A DNA stretch of 64,000 nt from Petrolisthes cinctipes (taxonomy: Eukaryota; Arthropoda; Malacostraca; Decapoda; Porcellanidae), in the NCBI GenBank assembly GCA_033782935.1, contig JAWQEG010001220.1, forward strand, positions 744,001-808,000, read 5' to 3'. Under the pieces are notes generated by a model. It was given only the letters and a program-made list of their open reading frames with translations. It searched no databases and was not told the origin of the DNA. Within the stretch, counting starts at the first letter, position 1, and each line of letters begins with the position of its first letter. This document shows positions 10,523-23,035 of the stretch, one piece after another. The position numbers were made by a program, and so were the translations under genes.

Positions 10523-13270
10523 TGTACAGATCGCTTTTGGGACCCAAAAATATCGAATTTTCGAGTGTTTTGAAGCTGAATTTGAGATATAAACGGGTAC
10601 AGAAGATGCATGCACATATCGACTTTGGACACTTAAAATATCGCTTTTTAGCATGTTTTGAGCCTATATTTTGAAAACATTCTAGCACTGAGTAGATATG
10701 TACAGATCGCTTCTGGCACCAAAAATTATCAAATTTTCGGGTGTTTTGAGGTTGAATTTGAGATATAAACGACTGCAGAAGATGTATACACATGTTGACT
10801 TTGGGCACCTAATATATCGATTTTCAGCATGTTTTGGGCCTGCATCTGAGTAGGCATGTACAGATCGCTTCTGGGACCCCAAAATATCGAATTTTCGGGT
10901 GTTTGGAGCCTGAATTTGAGATATAAACGGGTACAGAAGATGCATGCACATATCGACTTTTGGGCACCTAAAAGATCGATTTTCAGTATGTTTTGGGCCT
11001 GTATTTTGAAAAAACTCTAACACGGAATAGGCATGTACAGTTCGTTTCTGGGACCCCAAAATATCGAATTTTCGGGTGTTTTAGGCCTGAATTTGAAATA
11101 TCGACTTTGGGCACCTAAAATATCGATTTTTAGCATGTTTTGAGCCTATATTTTGAAAATATTCTAGCACTGAGTAGGCATGTACAGATCGCTTCTGGGA
11201 CCCCACAATATCGAGTTTTCGGGTGTTTTGAGCCTGAATTTGAGATATAAACGGGTACAGAAGATGCATGCACATATCGACTTTGGACACTTAAAATATC
11301 GATTTTGAGCATGTTTTAAACCTATAATTTGAAAACATTCTAGCACTGACTAGACATGTACAGATCGCATCTGGGACCCAAAATTATCGAATTTTTGGGT
11401 GTTTTGAGGTTGAATTTGAGATATAAACGAGTGCAGAAGATGCATACACATGTTCAATTTGGGTACTTAAAATATGGATTTTTAGCATGTTTTGGGCCTG
11501 CATCTGAGTAGGCATGTACAGATCACTTCTGGGACCCCAAAATATCGAATTTTCGGGTGTTAGGAGCCTGAATTTGAGATATATACGGGTACAGAAGATG
11601 CATGCACATATCGACTTTTGGGCAGCTAAAAGATCGATTTTCAGTATGTTTTTGGCCTGTATTTTGAAAATACTCTAACACTGAGTAGGCATGTACAGTT
11701 CGCTTCTGGGACCCCAAAATATCGAATTTTAGGGTGTTTTGGGCCTGAATTTGAAATATCGACTTTGGGCACCTAAAATATCGAATTTTAGCATGTTTTG
11801 GGCCTATATTTTGAAAATATTCTAGCACTAAGTAGGCATGAACAGATCACTTCTGGGACCCCAAAATATCGAATTTTCGGGTGTTTTGAGCCTGAATTTG
11901 AGATATAAACGGGTACAGATGATGCATGCACATATCGACTTTGGACACTTAAAATATCAATTTTTAGCATGTTTTGAGCCTATATTTTGAAAATATTCTA
12001 GCACTGAGTAGGCATGTACAGATCGCTTCTCGGACCCAAAAATATCGAATTTTCGAGTGTTTTGAGGTTAAATTTGGGATATAAACGGGTAAAGAAGATG
12101 CATTTACATATCGACTTTGGGGCACCTAAAAGAGCGATTTTCAGTATGTTTTGAGCCTGTAATTTAAAAATACTCTAACACGGAGTAGGCATGTACAGAT
12201 CGCTTCTGGGACCCAAAAATATCGAATTTTCGGGTGTTTTGAGCCTGATTTTGAGATATAAACGGGTAAAGATGATGCATGCACATATCGACTTTGGACA
12301 CTTAAAATATCGCTTTTTAGCATGTTTTGAGCCTATATTTTGCAAACATTCTAGCACTGACTAGACATGTACAGATCGCTTCTGGGACCCAAAATTATCG
12401 AATTTTCGGGTGTTTTGAGGTTGAATTTGAGATATAAACGAGTGCAGAAGATGCATACACATGTTCAATTTGGGTAAATAAAATATCGATTTTTAGCATG
12501 TTTTGGGCCTGCATTTGAGTAGGCATGTACAGATTGCTTTTGGGACCCCAAAATATCGAATTTTCGGGTGTTTGGAGCCTGAATTTGTGATATAAATGGG
12601 TACAGAAGATGCATGCACATATCGACTTTTGGGCACCTAAAAGATCGATTTTCAGTATGTTTTGGGCCTCTATTTTGAAAATACTCTAACACGGAGTAGG
12701 CATGTACAGTTCGCTTCTGGGACGCCAAAATATCGAATTTTACGGTGTTTTGGGCCTGAATTTAAGATATCGACTTTGGGCACCTAAAATATCGATTTTT
12801 AGCATGTTTTGGGCCTATATTTTGAAAATATTCTAGCACTAAGTAAGCATGTACAGATCACTTCTGGGACCTCAAAACATCGAATTTTCGGGTGTTTTGA
12901 GCCTGAATTTGAGATATAAACGGGTACAGATGATGCATGCACAAATCGACTTTGGACACTGAAAATATCGATTTTTAGCATGTTTTGAGCCTATATTTTG
13001 AAAAAATTCTTGCACTAAGTAGGCATGTACAGATCGCTTCTGGGACCCAAAAATATCGAATTTTCGGGTGTTTTGAGGTTAAATTTGGGATATAAACGGG
13101 TACAGAAGATGCATTTACATATCGACTTTTGGGCACCTAAAAGATCGATTTTCAGTATGTTTTGAGCCTGTATTTTGAAAATACTTTAACACGGAGTAAG
13201 CATGTACAGTTCGCTTCTGGGACCCCAAAATATCGAATTTTCGGGTGTTTTGGGCCTGAATTTGAGATAT
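10523..13270 (+). repeat. 3' flank of the isolated 11-mer, duplicated at 28,624-31,370
   Basis: Successive landmarks 10,698, 10,856 (C), 11,033, 11,180 (S), 11,356, 11,514 (C), 11,691, 11,838 (S), 12,014, 12,191, 12,367, 12,525 (C), 12,702, 12,849 (S), 13,025 and 13,202 all recur exactly 18,101 bp downstream. The segment is rich in the L-C-L-S cassette (three copies within 2.2 kb). Similarity is lost in the monomer ending at 13,349. Confidence 0.9.
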
Positions 13271-13349
13271 CGACTTTGGACACTTAAAATATCGCTTTTT
13301 AGCATGTTTTGAGCCTATATTTTGAAAACATTCTAGCACTGAGTAGATA
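13203..13349 (+). repeat. Chimeric class S monomer
   Basis: The left side has the S junction GAGATATCGACTTTGG. It then continues with the GACACTTAAAATATCG right half normally found only in 176-bp L monomers, and ends GAGTAGATATGTACAG. Identical chimeras occur at 18,750-18,896 and 20,056-20,202, each directly before a C monomer. It is the result of either exchange between neighbouring classes or a second independent deletion between the ATAT repeats. Confidence 0.85.
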
Positions 13350-15680
13350 TGTACAGATCGCTTCTGGCACCCAAAATTATCAAATTTTCGGGTGTTTTGA
13401 GGTTGAATTTGAGATATAAACGAGTGCAGAAGATGCATACACATGTTGACTTTGTGCACCTAAAATATCTTTTTTCATCATGTTTTGGGCCTGCATCTGA
13501 GTAGGCATGTACAGATCGCTTCTGGGACCCCAAAATATCGAATTTTCGGGTGTTTTGAGCCTGAATTTGAGATATAAACGGGTACAGAAGATGCATGCAC
13601 ATATCGACTTTTGGGCACCTAAAAGATCGATTTTCAATATGTTTTGGGCCTGTATTTTGAAAATACTCTAACACGGAGTAGGCATATACAGTTCGCTTCA
13701 GGGACCCCAAAATATCGAATTTTCGGGTGTTTTGGGCCTGAATTTGAAATATCGACTTTGGGCACCTAAAATATCGATTTTTAGCATGTTTTGGGCCTAT
13801 ATTTTGAAAATATTCTAGCATTGAGTAGGCATGTACAGATCGCTACTGGGACCCAAAAATACCGAATTTTTGGGTGTTTTTAGCCTGAATTTGAGATATA
13901 AACGGGTACAGAAGATGCATGCACATATCGACTTTGGACACTTAAAATATCGATTTTTAGCATGTTTTGAGCCTATATTTTGAAAACATTCCAGCACTGA
14001 CTAGACATGTACAGATCGATTCTAGGACCCAAAAATATCGAATTTTCGGGTGTTTTGAGGTTAAATTTGGGATATAAACGGGTACAGAAGTTGCATTTAC
14101 ATATCGACTTTTGTGCACCTAAGAGATCGATTTTGAGCATGTTTTGGGTCTGTATCTTGAAAACATTCTAACTAGGAGTAGGGATGTACAGATCGCTTCT
14201 GGGACACAAAAATACCGAATTTTCGGGTGTTTTGAGCCTGAATTTGAGATATAAACGGGTACAGAAGATGCATGCACATATCGACTTTGGACACTTAAAA
14301 TATCGATTTTCATCATGTTTTGGGCCTGTATTTTGAAAACATTCTAGCACTGAGTAGGCATGTACAGATCGCTTCTGGGACCCCAAAATATCGAGTTTTT
14401 GGGTGTTTTGGACCTGAATTTGAGATATCGACTTTGGGCACCTAAATTATAGATTTTTAGCATGTTTTGGGCGTATATTTTGAAAATATTCTAGCACTGA
14501 GTAGGCATGTACAGATCGCTTCTGGGACCCCAAAATATCGAATTTTCGGGTGTTTTGAGCCTGAATTTGAGATATAAACGGGTACAGAAGATGCATGCAC
14601 ATATTTACTTTGGGCACCTAAAATATCGATTTTCAGAATGTTTTGGGCCTGTATTTTGAAAATACTCTAACTAGGAGTAGGCATGTACAGATCGCTTCTG
14701 GGACCCCAAAATATCGAATTTTCGGGTGTTTTGGGCCTGAATTTGAGATATCGACTTTGGGCACCTAAAATATCGATTTTAGCATGTTTTAGGCCTATAT
14801 TTTGAAAATATTCTAGCACTGAGTAGGCATGTACAGATCGCTTCTGGGACCCCAAAATATCGAATTTTCGGGTGTTTTGAGCCTGAATTTGAGATATAAA
14901 CGGGTACAGAAGATGCATGCACATATCGACTTTTGGGCACCTAAAATATCGATTTTGAGCATGTTTTGGGTCTGTATCTTGAAAACATTCTAACTAGGAG
15001 TAGGGATGTACAGATCGCTTCTAGGACCCCAAAATATCGAATTTTCGGGTGTTTTGAGCCTGAATTTGAGATATAAACGGGTACAGAAGATGCATGCACA
15101 TATTTACTTTGGGCAGCTAAAATATCGATTTTCAGAATGTTTTGGGCCTGTATTTAGAAAATACTCTAACACGGAATAGGCATGTACAGATCGCTTCTGG
15201 GACCCCAAAATATCGAATTTTCGGGTGTTTTGGGCCTGAATTTGAAATATCGACTTTGTGCACCTAAAATATCGATTTTAGCATGTTTTGGGCCAATTTT
15301 TTGAAAATATTCTAGCACTGAGTAAGCATGTACAGATCGCTTCTGGGACCCAAAAATATCGAATTTTCGGGTGTTTTGGGCCTGAATTTGAGATATAAAC
15401 GGGTACAGAAGATGCATGCACATATCGACTTTGGACATTTAAAATTTCGATTTTTAGCATGTTTTGAGCCTGTATTTTGAAAACATTCTAGCACTGACTA
15501 GACATGTACAGATCGCTTCTGGGACCCAAAATTTTCGAATTTTCGGGTGTTTTGAGGTTGAATTTGAGATATAAACGAGTGCAGAAGATGCATACACATG
15601 TTCAATTTGGGTACCTAAAATATCGATTTTTAGCATGTTTTGAGCCTATATTTTGAAAAAATTTTAGCACTGAGTATGCA
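13271..15680 (+). repeat. Middle member of the related large blocks
   Basis: Landmarks 13,507 (C), 13,684, 13,831 (S), 14,007, 14,184, 14,360, 14,507 (S), 14,683, 14,829 (S), 15,006, 15,182, 15,328 (S), 15,504 and 15,680 recur 6,853-6,855 bp downstream up to 22,535. Most also recur about 7.4-7.5 kb upstream. The match to the downstream block begins near 12,650. The S monomer ending at 14,507 carries AAATTATAGATTTTTAGC, which the 7,000-7,300 region lacks. Confidence 0.9.
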
Positions 15681-17395
15681 TGTACAGATCGCTTCTGGGG
15701 TCCAAAAATATCGAATTTTCGTGTGTTTTGAGGTTAAATTTGGGATATAAACGGGTGCAGAAGATGCATGCACATATCGACTTTTGGGCACCTAAAAGTT
15801 CGATTTTCAGTATGTTTTGAGCCTGTATTTTGAAAATACTCTAACACGGAGTAAGCATGTACAGTTCGCTTCTGGGACCCCAAAATATCGAATTTTCGGG
15901 TGTTTTGGGCCTGAATTTGAGATATCGACTTTGGGCACCTAAAATATCGATTTTTAGCATGTTTTGGGGCTATATTTTGAAAATATTCCTGCACTAAGTA
16001 GGCATCTACAGATCACTTCTGGGACCCCAAAATATCGAATTTTCGGGTGTTTTGAGCCTGAATTTGAGATATAAACGGGTAGAGATGATGCATGCACATA
16101 TCGACTTTGGACACTTAAAATATCGATTTTTAGCATGTTTTGAGCCTATATTTTGAAAAAATTCTAGCACTCAGTATGCATGTACAGATCGCTTCTGGGG
16201 TCCAAAAATATCGAATTTTAGGGTGTTTTGAGTCTGAATTTGAGATATAAACGGGTACAGAAGATGCATGCACATATCGACTTTGGACACTTAAAATATC
16301 GATTTTTAGCATGTTTTGAGCCTATATTTTGAAAACATTCTAGCACTGACTAGACATGTACAGATCGCTTCAAAGACCCAAAATTATCAAATTTTCGGGT
16401 GTTTTGAGGTTGAATTTGAGATATAAACGAGTGCAGATGATGCATACACATGTTGACTTTGGGCACCTAAAATATCGATTTTCAGCATGTTTTGGGCCTG
16501 CATCTGAGTAGGCATGAACAGATCGCTTCTGGGACCAAAAAATTACGATTTTTCGGGTGTTTGGAGCCTGAATTTGAGATATAAACGGGTACAGAAGATG
16601 CATTTACATATCGCCTTTTGGGCACCTAAAAGATCGATTTTCAGTATGTTTTGAGCCTGTATTTTGAAAATACTCTAACACGGAGAAGGCATGTACAGTA
16701 CGCTTCTGGGACCCCAAAATATCGAATTTTCGGGTGTTTTGAGCCTGAATTTGAGATATTAACGGGTACAGAAGATGCATGCACATATCGACTATGGACA
16801 CTTAAAATATTGATTTTTAGCATGTTTTGAGCCTATATTTTGAAAACATTCTAGCACTGAGTAGGCATGTACAGATCGCTTCTGGGACCCAAAAATATCG
16901 AATTTTCGGTGTTTTGAGGTTGAATTTGGGATATAAACGGGTGCAGAAGATGCATACACATGTTGACTTTGGTCACTTAAAATATCGATTTTCAGCTTGT
17001 TTTGGGCCTGTATTTTGATAAATACTCTAACACGGAGTAAGCAAGTACAGATCGCTTCTGGGACCCCAAAATATCGAATTTTCGGGTGTTTTGAGCCTGA
17101 ATTTGAGATATAAACGGGTACAGAAGATGCATCCACTTATCGACTTTTGGGCACCTAAAAGATCGATTTTCAGTATGTTTTGGGCCTGTATTTTGAAAAA
17201 ACTCTAACACGGAATAGGCATGTACAGTTCGTTTCTGGGACCCCAAAATATCGAATTTTCGGGTGTTTTGGGCCTGAATTTGAGATATAAACGGGTAAGA
17301 AGATGCATGCACATATTGACTTTAGACACCTAAAATATCGATTTTCAGCATGTTTTGGCCCTGTATTTAGAAAATACTCTAACTAGAAGTAGGCA
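15681..17395 (+). repeat. Partial 11-mer higher-order repeat missing one S monomer
   Basis: Landmarks 15,857, 16,004, 16,180, 16,356, 16,514 (C), 16,691, 16,867, 17,043 and 17,220 follow the 11-mer order. The expected S monomer after 17,220 is absent. The tenth unit is an L starting ACAGTTCGTTTCTGGG, a signature otherwise seen near 11,040 and 29,140, and ending with GGGTAAGAAG near 17,287. This is the scar of an unequal exchange. Confidence 0.88.
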
Positions 17396-17925
17396 TGTAC
17401 AGATCGCTTCTGGGACCCCAAAATATCGAATTTTCGGGTGTTTTGAGCCTGTATTTGAGATATAAACGGGTACAGAAGATGCGTGCACATATAGACTTTT
17501 GGGCACCTAAAATATCGATTTTGAGCATGTTTTGGGTCTGTATCTTGAAAATATTCTAACTAGGAGTAGGGATGTACAGATCGCTTCTGGGACCAAAAAA
17601 AAACGAATTTTCGGGTGTTTTGAGCATGAATTTGAGATATAAACGGGTACAGAAGATGCATGCACATATTGACTTTGGGCACCTAAAATATCGATATTCA
17701 GCATGTTTTGGGCCCGTATTTTGAAAATACTCTAACTAGGAGTAGGCAGGTACTGATCGCTTCTGGGACCCCAAAATATCGAATTTTCGGGTGTTTTGAG
17801 CCTGAATTTGAGATATAAACGGGTACAGAAGATGCATGCACATATCGACTTTTGGGCACCTAAAAGATCGATTTTAAGTATGTTTTGGGCCTGTATTTTG
17901 AAAATACTCTAACACGGAGTAGGCA
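17396..17925 (+). repeat. Three mixed L monomers joining two HOR blocks
   Basis: Landmarks are 17,572, 17,748 and 17,925, all class L. The first ends with TAACTAGGAGTAGGGATG. The second carries GGGACCAAAAAAAAACG and ends GGCAGGTACTG, both of which look private. No other content. Confidence 0.9.
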
Positions 17926-19231
17926 TGTACAGTTCGCTTCTGGGACCCCAAAATATCGAATTTTCGGGTGTTTTGGGCCTGAATTTGAAATATCGACTTT
18001 GGGCACCTAAAATATCGATTTTTAGCATGTTTTGGGCCCATATTTTAAAAATATTCTAGCACTGAGTAGGCATGTACAGATCGCTTCTGGGACCCAAAAA
18101 TATCGAATTTTCGGGTGTTTTGAGCCTGAATTTGAGATATAAACGGGTACAGAAGATGCATGCACATATCGACTTTTGGGCACCTAAAATATCGATTTTG
18201 AGCATGTTTTGGGTCTGTATTTTGAAAATACTCTAACACGGAGTAGGCATGTACAGTTCGCTTCTGGGACGCCAAAATATCGAATTTTACGGTGTTTTGG
18301 GCCTGAATTTAAGATATCGACTTTGGGCACCTAAAATATCGATTTTTAGCATGTTTTGGGCCTATATTTTGAAAATATTATAGCACTAAGTAAGCATGTG
18401 CAGATCACTTCTGGGACCTCAAAACATCGAATTTTCGGGTGTTTTGAGCCTGAATTTGAGATATAAACGGGTACAGATGATGCATGCACATATCGACTTT
18501 GGACACTGAAAATATCGATTTTTAGCATGTTTTGAGCCTATATTTTGAAAACATTCTAACTAGGAGTAGGGATGTACAGATCGCTTCTGGGACCCAAAAA
18601 TATCGAATTTTCGGGTGTTTTGAGGTTAAATTTGGGATATAAACGGGTACAGAAGATGCATTTACATATCGACTTTTGGGCACCTAAAAGATCAATTTTC
18701 AGTATGTTTTGAGCCTGTATTTTGAAAATACTCTAACACGGAGTAAGCATGTACAGTTCGCTTCTGGGACCCCAAAATATCGAATTTTCGGGTGTTTTGG
18801 GCCTGAATTTGAGATATCGACTTTGGACACTTAAAATATCGCTTTTTAGCATGTTTTGAGCCTATATTTTGAAAACATTCTAGCACTGAGTAGATATGTA
18901 CAGATCGCTTCTGGCACCCAAAATTATCAAATTTTCGGGTGTTTTGAGGTTGAATTTGAGATATAAATGAGTGCAGAAGATGCATACACATGTTGACTTT
19001 GTGCACCTAAAATATCTTTTTTCATCATGTTTTGGGCCTGCATCTGAGTAGGCATGTACAGATCGCTTCTGGGACCCCAAAATATCGAATTTTCGGGTGT
19101 TTTGAGCCTGAATTTGAGATATAAACGGGTACAGAAGATGCATGCACATATCGACTTTTGGGCACCTAAAAGATCGATTTTAAGTATGTTTTGGGCCTGT
19201 ATTTTGAAAATACTCTAACACGGAGTAGGCA
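17926..19231 (+). repeat. 8-mer higher-order repeat, copy 1 (1,306 bp)
   Basis: Class order and lengths are S147 L177 S147 L176 L177 S147 C158 L177, total 1,306 bp. Diagnostic variants are GGGACGCCAAAATATCG, GGACCTCAAAACATCG, GCATGTGCAGATCAC and TATCTTTTTTCATCATG. The next 1,306 bp repeat it almost base for base. Confidence 0.93.
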
Positions 19232-20537
19232 TGTACAGTTCGCTTCTGGGACCCCAAAATATCGAATTTTCGGGTGTTTTGGGCCTGAATTTGAAATATC
19301 GACTTTGGGCACCTAAAATATCGATTTTTAGCATGTTTTGAGCCCATATTTTAAAAATATTCTAGCACTGAGTAGGCATGTACAGATCGCTTCTGGGACC
19401 CAAAAATATCGAATTTTCGGGTGTTTTGAGCCTGAATTTGAGATATAAACGGGTACAGAAGATGCATGCACATATCGACTTTTGGGCACCTAAAATATCG
19501 ATTTTGAGCATGTTTTGGGTCTGTATTTTGAAAATACTCTAACACAGAGTAGGCATGTACAGTTCGCTTCTGGGACGCCAAAATATCGAATTTTACGGTG
19601 TTTTGGGCCTGAATTTAAGATATCGACTTTGGGCACCTAAAATATCGATTTTTAGCATGTTTTGGGCCTATATTTTGAAAATATTATAGCACTAAGTAAG
19701 CATGTGCAGATCACTTCTGGGACCTCAAAACATCGAATTTTCGGGTGTTTTGAGCCTGAATTTGAGATATAAACGGGTACAGATGATGCATGCACATATC
19801 GACTTTGGACACTGAAAATATCGATTTTTAGCATGTTTTGAGCCTATATTTTGAAAACATTCTAACTAGGAGTAGGGATGTACAGATCGCTTCTGGGACC
19901 CAAAAATATCGAATTTTCGGGTGTTTTGAGGTTAAATTTGGGATATAAACGGGTACAGAAGATGCATTTACATATCGACTTTTGGGCACCTAAAAGATCG
20001 ATTTTCAGTATGTTTTGAGCCTGTATTTTGAAAATACTCTAACACGGAGTAAGCATGTACAGTTCGCTTCTGGGACCCCAAAATATCGAATTTTCGGGTG
20101 TTTTGGGCCTGAATTTGAGATATCGACTTTGGACACTTAAAATATCGCTTTTTAGCATGTTTTGAGCCTATATTTTGAAAACATTCTAGCACTGAGTAGA
20201 TATGTACAGATCGCTTCTGGCACCCAAAATTATCAAATTTTCGGGTGTTTTGAGGTTGAATTTGAGATATAAACGAGTGCAGAAGATGCATACACATGTT
20301 GACTTTGTGCACCTAAAATATCTTTTTTCATCATGTTTTGGGCCTGCATCTGAGTAGGCATGTACAGATCGCTTCTGGGACCCCAAAATATCGAATTTTC
20401 GGGTGTTTTGAGCCTGAATTTGAGATATAAACGGGTACAGAAGATGCATGCACATATCGACTTTTGGGCACCTAAAAGATCGATTTTCAGTATGTTTTGG
20501 GCCTGTATTTTGAAAATACTCTAACACGGAGTAGGCA
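19232..20537 (+). repeat. 8-mer higher-order repeat, copy 2 (1,306 bp)
   Basis: Tandem copy of the preceding unit with a handful of substitutions, for example AGATCGATTTTC near 19,998 where copy 1 has AGATCAATTTTC. Its last seven monomers also match 12,650-13,684 at offset 6,853. The tandem pair therefore arose inside a larger duplicated block. Confidence 0.92.
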
Positions 20538-23035
20538 TATACAGTTCGCTTCAGGGACCCCAAAATATCGAAATTTCGGGTTTTTTTGGGCCTGAATTTG
20601 AAATATCGACTTTGGGCACCTAAAATATCGATTTTTAGCATGTTTTGGGCCTATATTTTGAAAATATTCTAGCATTGAGTAGGCATGTACAGATCGCTAC
20701 TGGGACCCAAAAATACCGAATTTTGGGGTGTTTTTAGCGTGAATTTGAGATATAAACGGGTACAGAAGATGCATGCACATATCGACTTTGGACACTTAAA
20801 ATATCGATTTTTAGCATGTTTTGAGCCTATATTTTGAAAACATTCCAGCACTGACTAGACATGTACAGATCGATTCTAGGACCCAAAAATATCGAATTTT
20901 CGGGTGTTTTGAGGTTAAATTTGGGATATAAACGGGTACAGAAGTTGCATTTACATATCGACTTTTGTGCACCTAAGAGATCGATTTTGAGCATGTTTTG
21001 GGTCTGTATCTTGAAAACATTCTAATTAGGAGTAGGGATGTACAGATCGCTTCTGGGACACAAAAATACCGAATTTTCGGGTGTTTTGAGCCTGAATTTG
21101 AGATATAAACGGGTACAGAAGATGCATGCACATATCGACTTTGGACACTTAAAATATCGATTTTCATCATCTTTTGGGCCTGTATTTTGAAAACATTCTA
21201 GCACTGAGTAGGCATTTACAGATCGCTTCTGGGACCCCAAAATATCGAGTTTTTGGGTGTTTTGGACCTGAATTTGAGATATCGACTTTTGGCACCTAAA
21301 TTATAGATTTTTAGCATGTTTTGGGCGTATATTTTGAAAATATTCTAGCACTGAGTAGGCATGTACAGATCGCTTCTGGGACCACAAAATATCGAATTTT
21401 CGGGTGTTTTGAGCCTGAATTTGAGATATAAACGGGTACAGAAGATGCATGCACATATTTACTTTGGGCACCTAAAATATCGATTTTCAGAATGCTTTGG
21501 GCCTGTATTTTGAAAATACTCTAACTAGGAGTAGGCATGTACAGATCGCTTCTGGGACCCCACAATATCGAATTTTCGGGTGTTTTGGGCCTGAATTTGA
21601 AATATCGACTTTGGGCACCTAAAATATCGATTTTAGCATGTTTTGGGCCTATATTTTGAAAATATTCTAGCACTGAGTAGGCATGTACAGATCGCTTCTG
21701 GGACCCCAAAATATCGAATTTTCGGGTGTTTTGAGCCTGAATTTGAGATATAAACGGGTACAGAAGATGCATGCACATATCGACTTTTGGGCACCTAAAA
21801 TATCGATTTTGAGCATGTTTTGGGTATGTATCTTGAAAACATTCTAACTAGGAGTAGGGATGTACAGATCGCTTCTAGGACCCCAAAATATCGAATTTTC
21901 GGGTGTTTTGAGCCTGAATTTGAGATATAAACGGGTACAGAAGATGCATGCACATATTTACTTTGGGCAGCTAAAATATCGATTTTCAGAATGTTTTGGG
22001 CCTGTATTTAGAAAATACTCTAACTAGGAGTAGGCATGTACAGATTGCTTCTGGGACCCCAAAATATCGAATTTTCGGGTATTTTGGGCTTGAATTTGAA
22101 ATATCGACTTTGTGCACCTAAAATATCGATTTTAGCATGTTTTGGGCCAATTTTTTTTAAAATATTCTAGCACTGAGTAGGCATGTACAGATCGCTTCTG
22201 GGACCCAAAAATATCGAATTTTCGGGTGTTTTGAGCCTGAATTTGAGATATAAACGGGTACAGAAGATGCATGCACATATCGACTTTGGACATTTAAAAT
22301 TTCGATTTTTAGCATGTTTTGAGCCTGTATTTTGAAAACATTCTAGCACTGACTAGACATGTACAGATCGCTTCTGGGACCCAAATTTTTCGAATTTTCG
22401 GGTGTTTTGAGGTTGAATTTGAGATATAAACGAGTGCAGAAGATGCATACACATGTTCAATTTGGGTACCTAAAATATCGATTTTTAGCATGTTTTGAGC
22501 CTATATTTTGAAAAAATTCTAGCACTGAGTATGCATGTACAGATCGCTTCTGGGGTCCAAAAATATCGAATTTTCGGGTGTTTTGAGGTTAAATTTGGGA
22601 TATAAACGGGTGCAGAAGATGCATGCACATATCGACTTTTGGGCACCTAAAAGATCGATTTTCAGTATGTTTTGAGCCTGTATTTTGAAAATACTCTAAC
22701 ACGGAGTAAGCATGTACAGTTCGCTTCTGGGACCCCAAAATATCGAATTTTCGGGTGTTTTGGGCCTTAATTTGAGATATCGACTTTGGGCACCTAAAAT
22801 ATCGATTTTTAGCATGTTTTGGGCCTATATTTTGAAAATATTCTAGCACTGAGTATGCATGTACAGATCACTTCTGGAACCCCAAAATATCAAATTTTCG
22901 GGTGTTTTGAGCCTGAATTTGAGATATAAACGGGTACAGATGATGCATGCACATATCGACTTTGGACACTTAAAATATCGATTTTTAGCATGTTTTGAGC
23001 CTATATTTTGAAAAAATTCTAGCACTGAGTAGGCA
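20538..23035 (+). repeat. Third member of the related large blocks
   Basis: Landmarks are 20,685 (S), 20,861, 21,038, 21,214, 21,361 (S), 21,537, 21,683 (S), 21,860, 22,036, 22,183 (S), 22,359, 22,535, 22,712, 22,859 (S) and 23,035. Up to 22,535 these equal the 13,684-15,680 block plus 6,853-6,855. An extra 500-bp trimer (22,536-23,035) follows, as in 8,161-8,660. An eight-T run at 22,151-22,158 is a local expansion. Confidence 0.9.
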
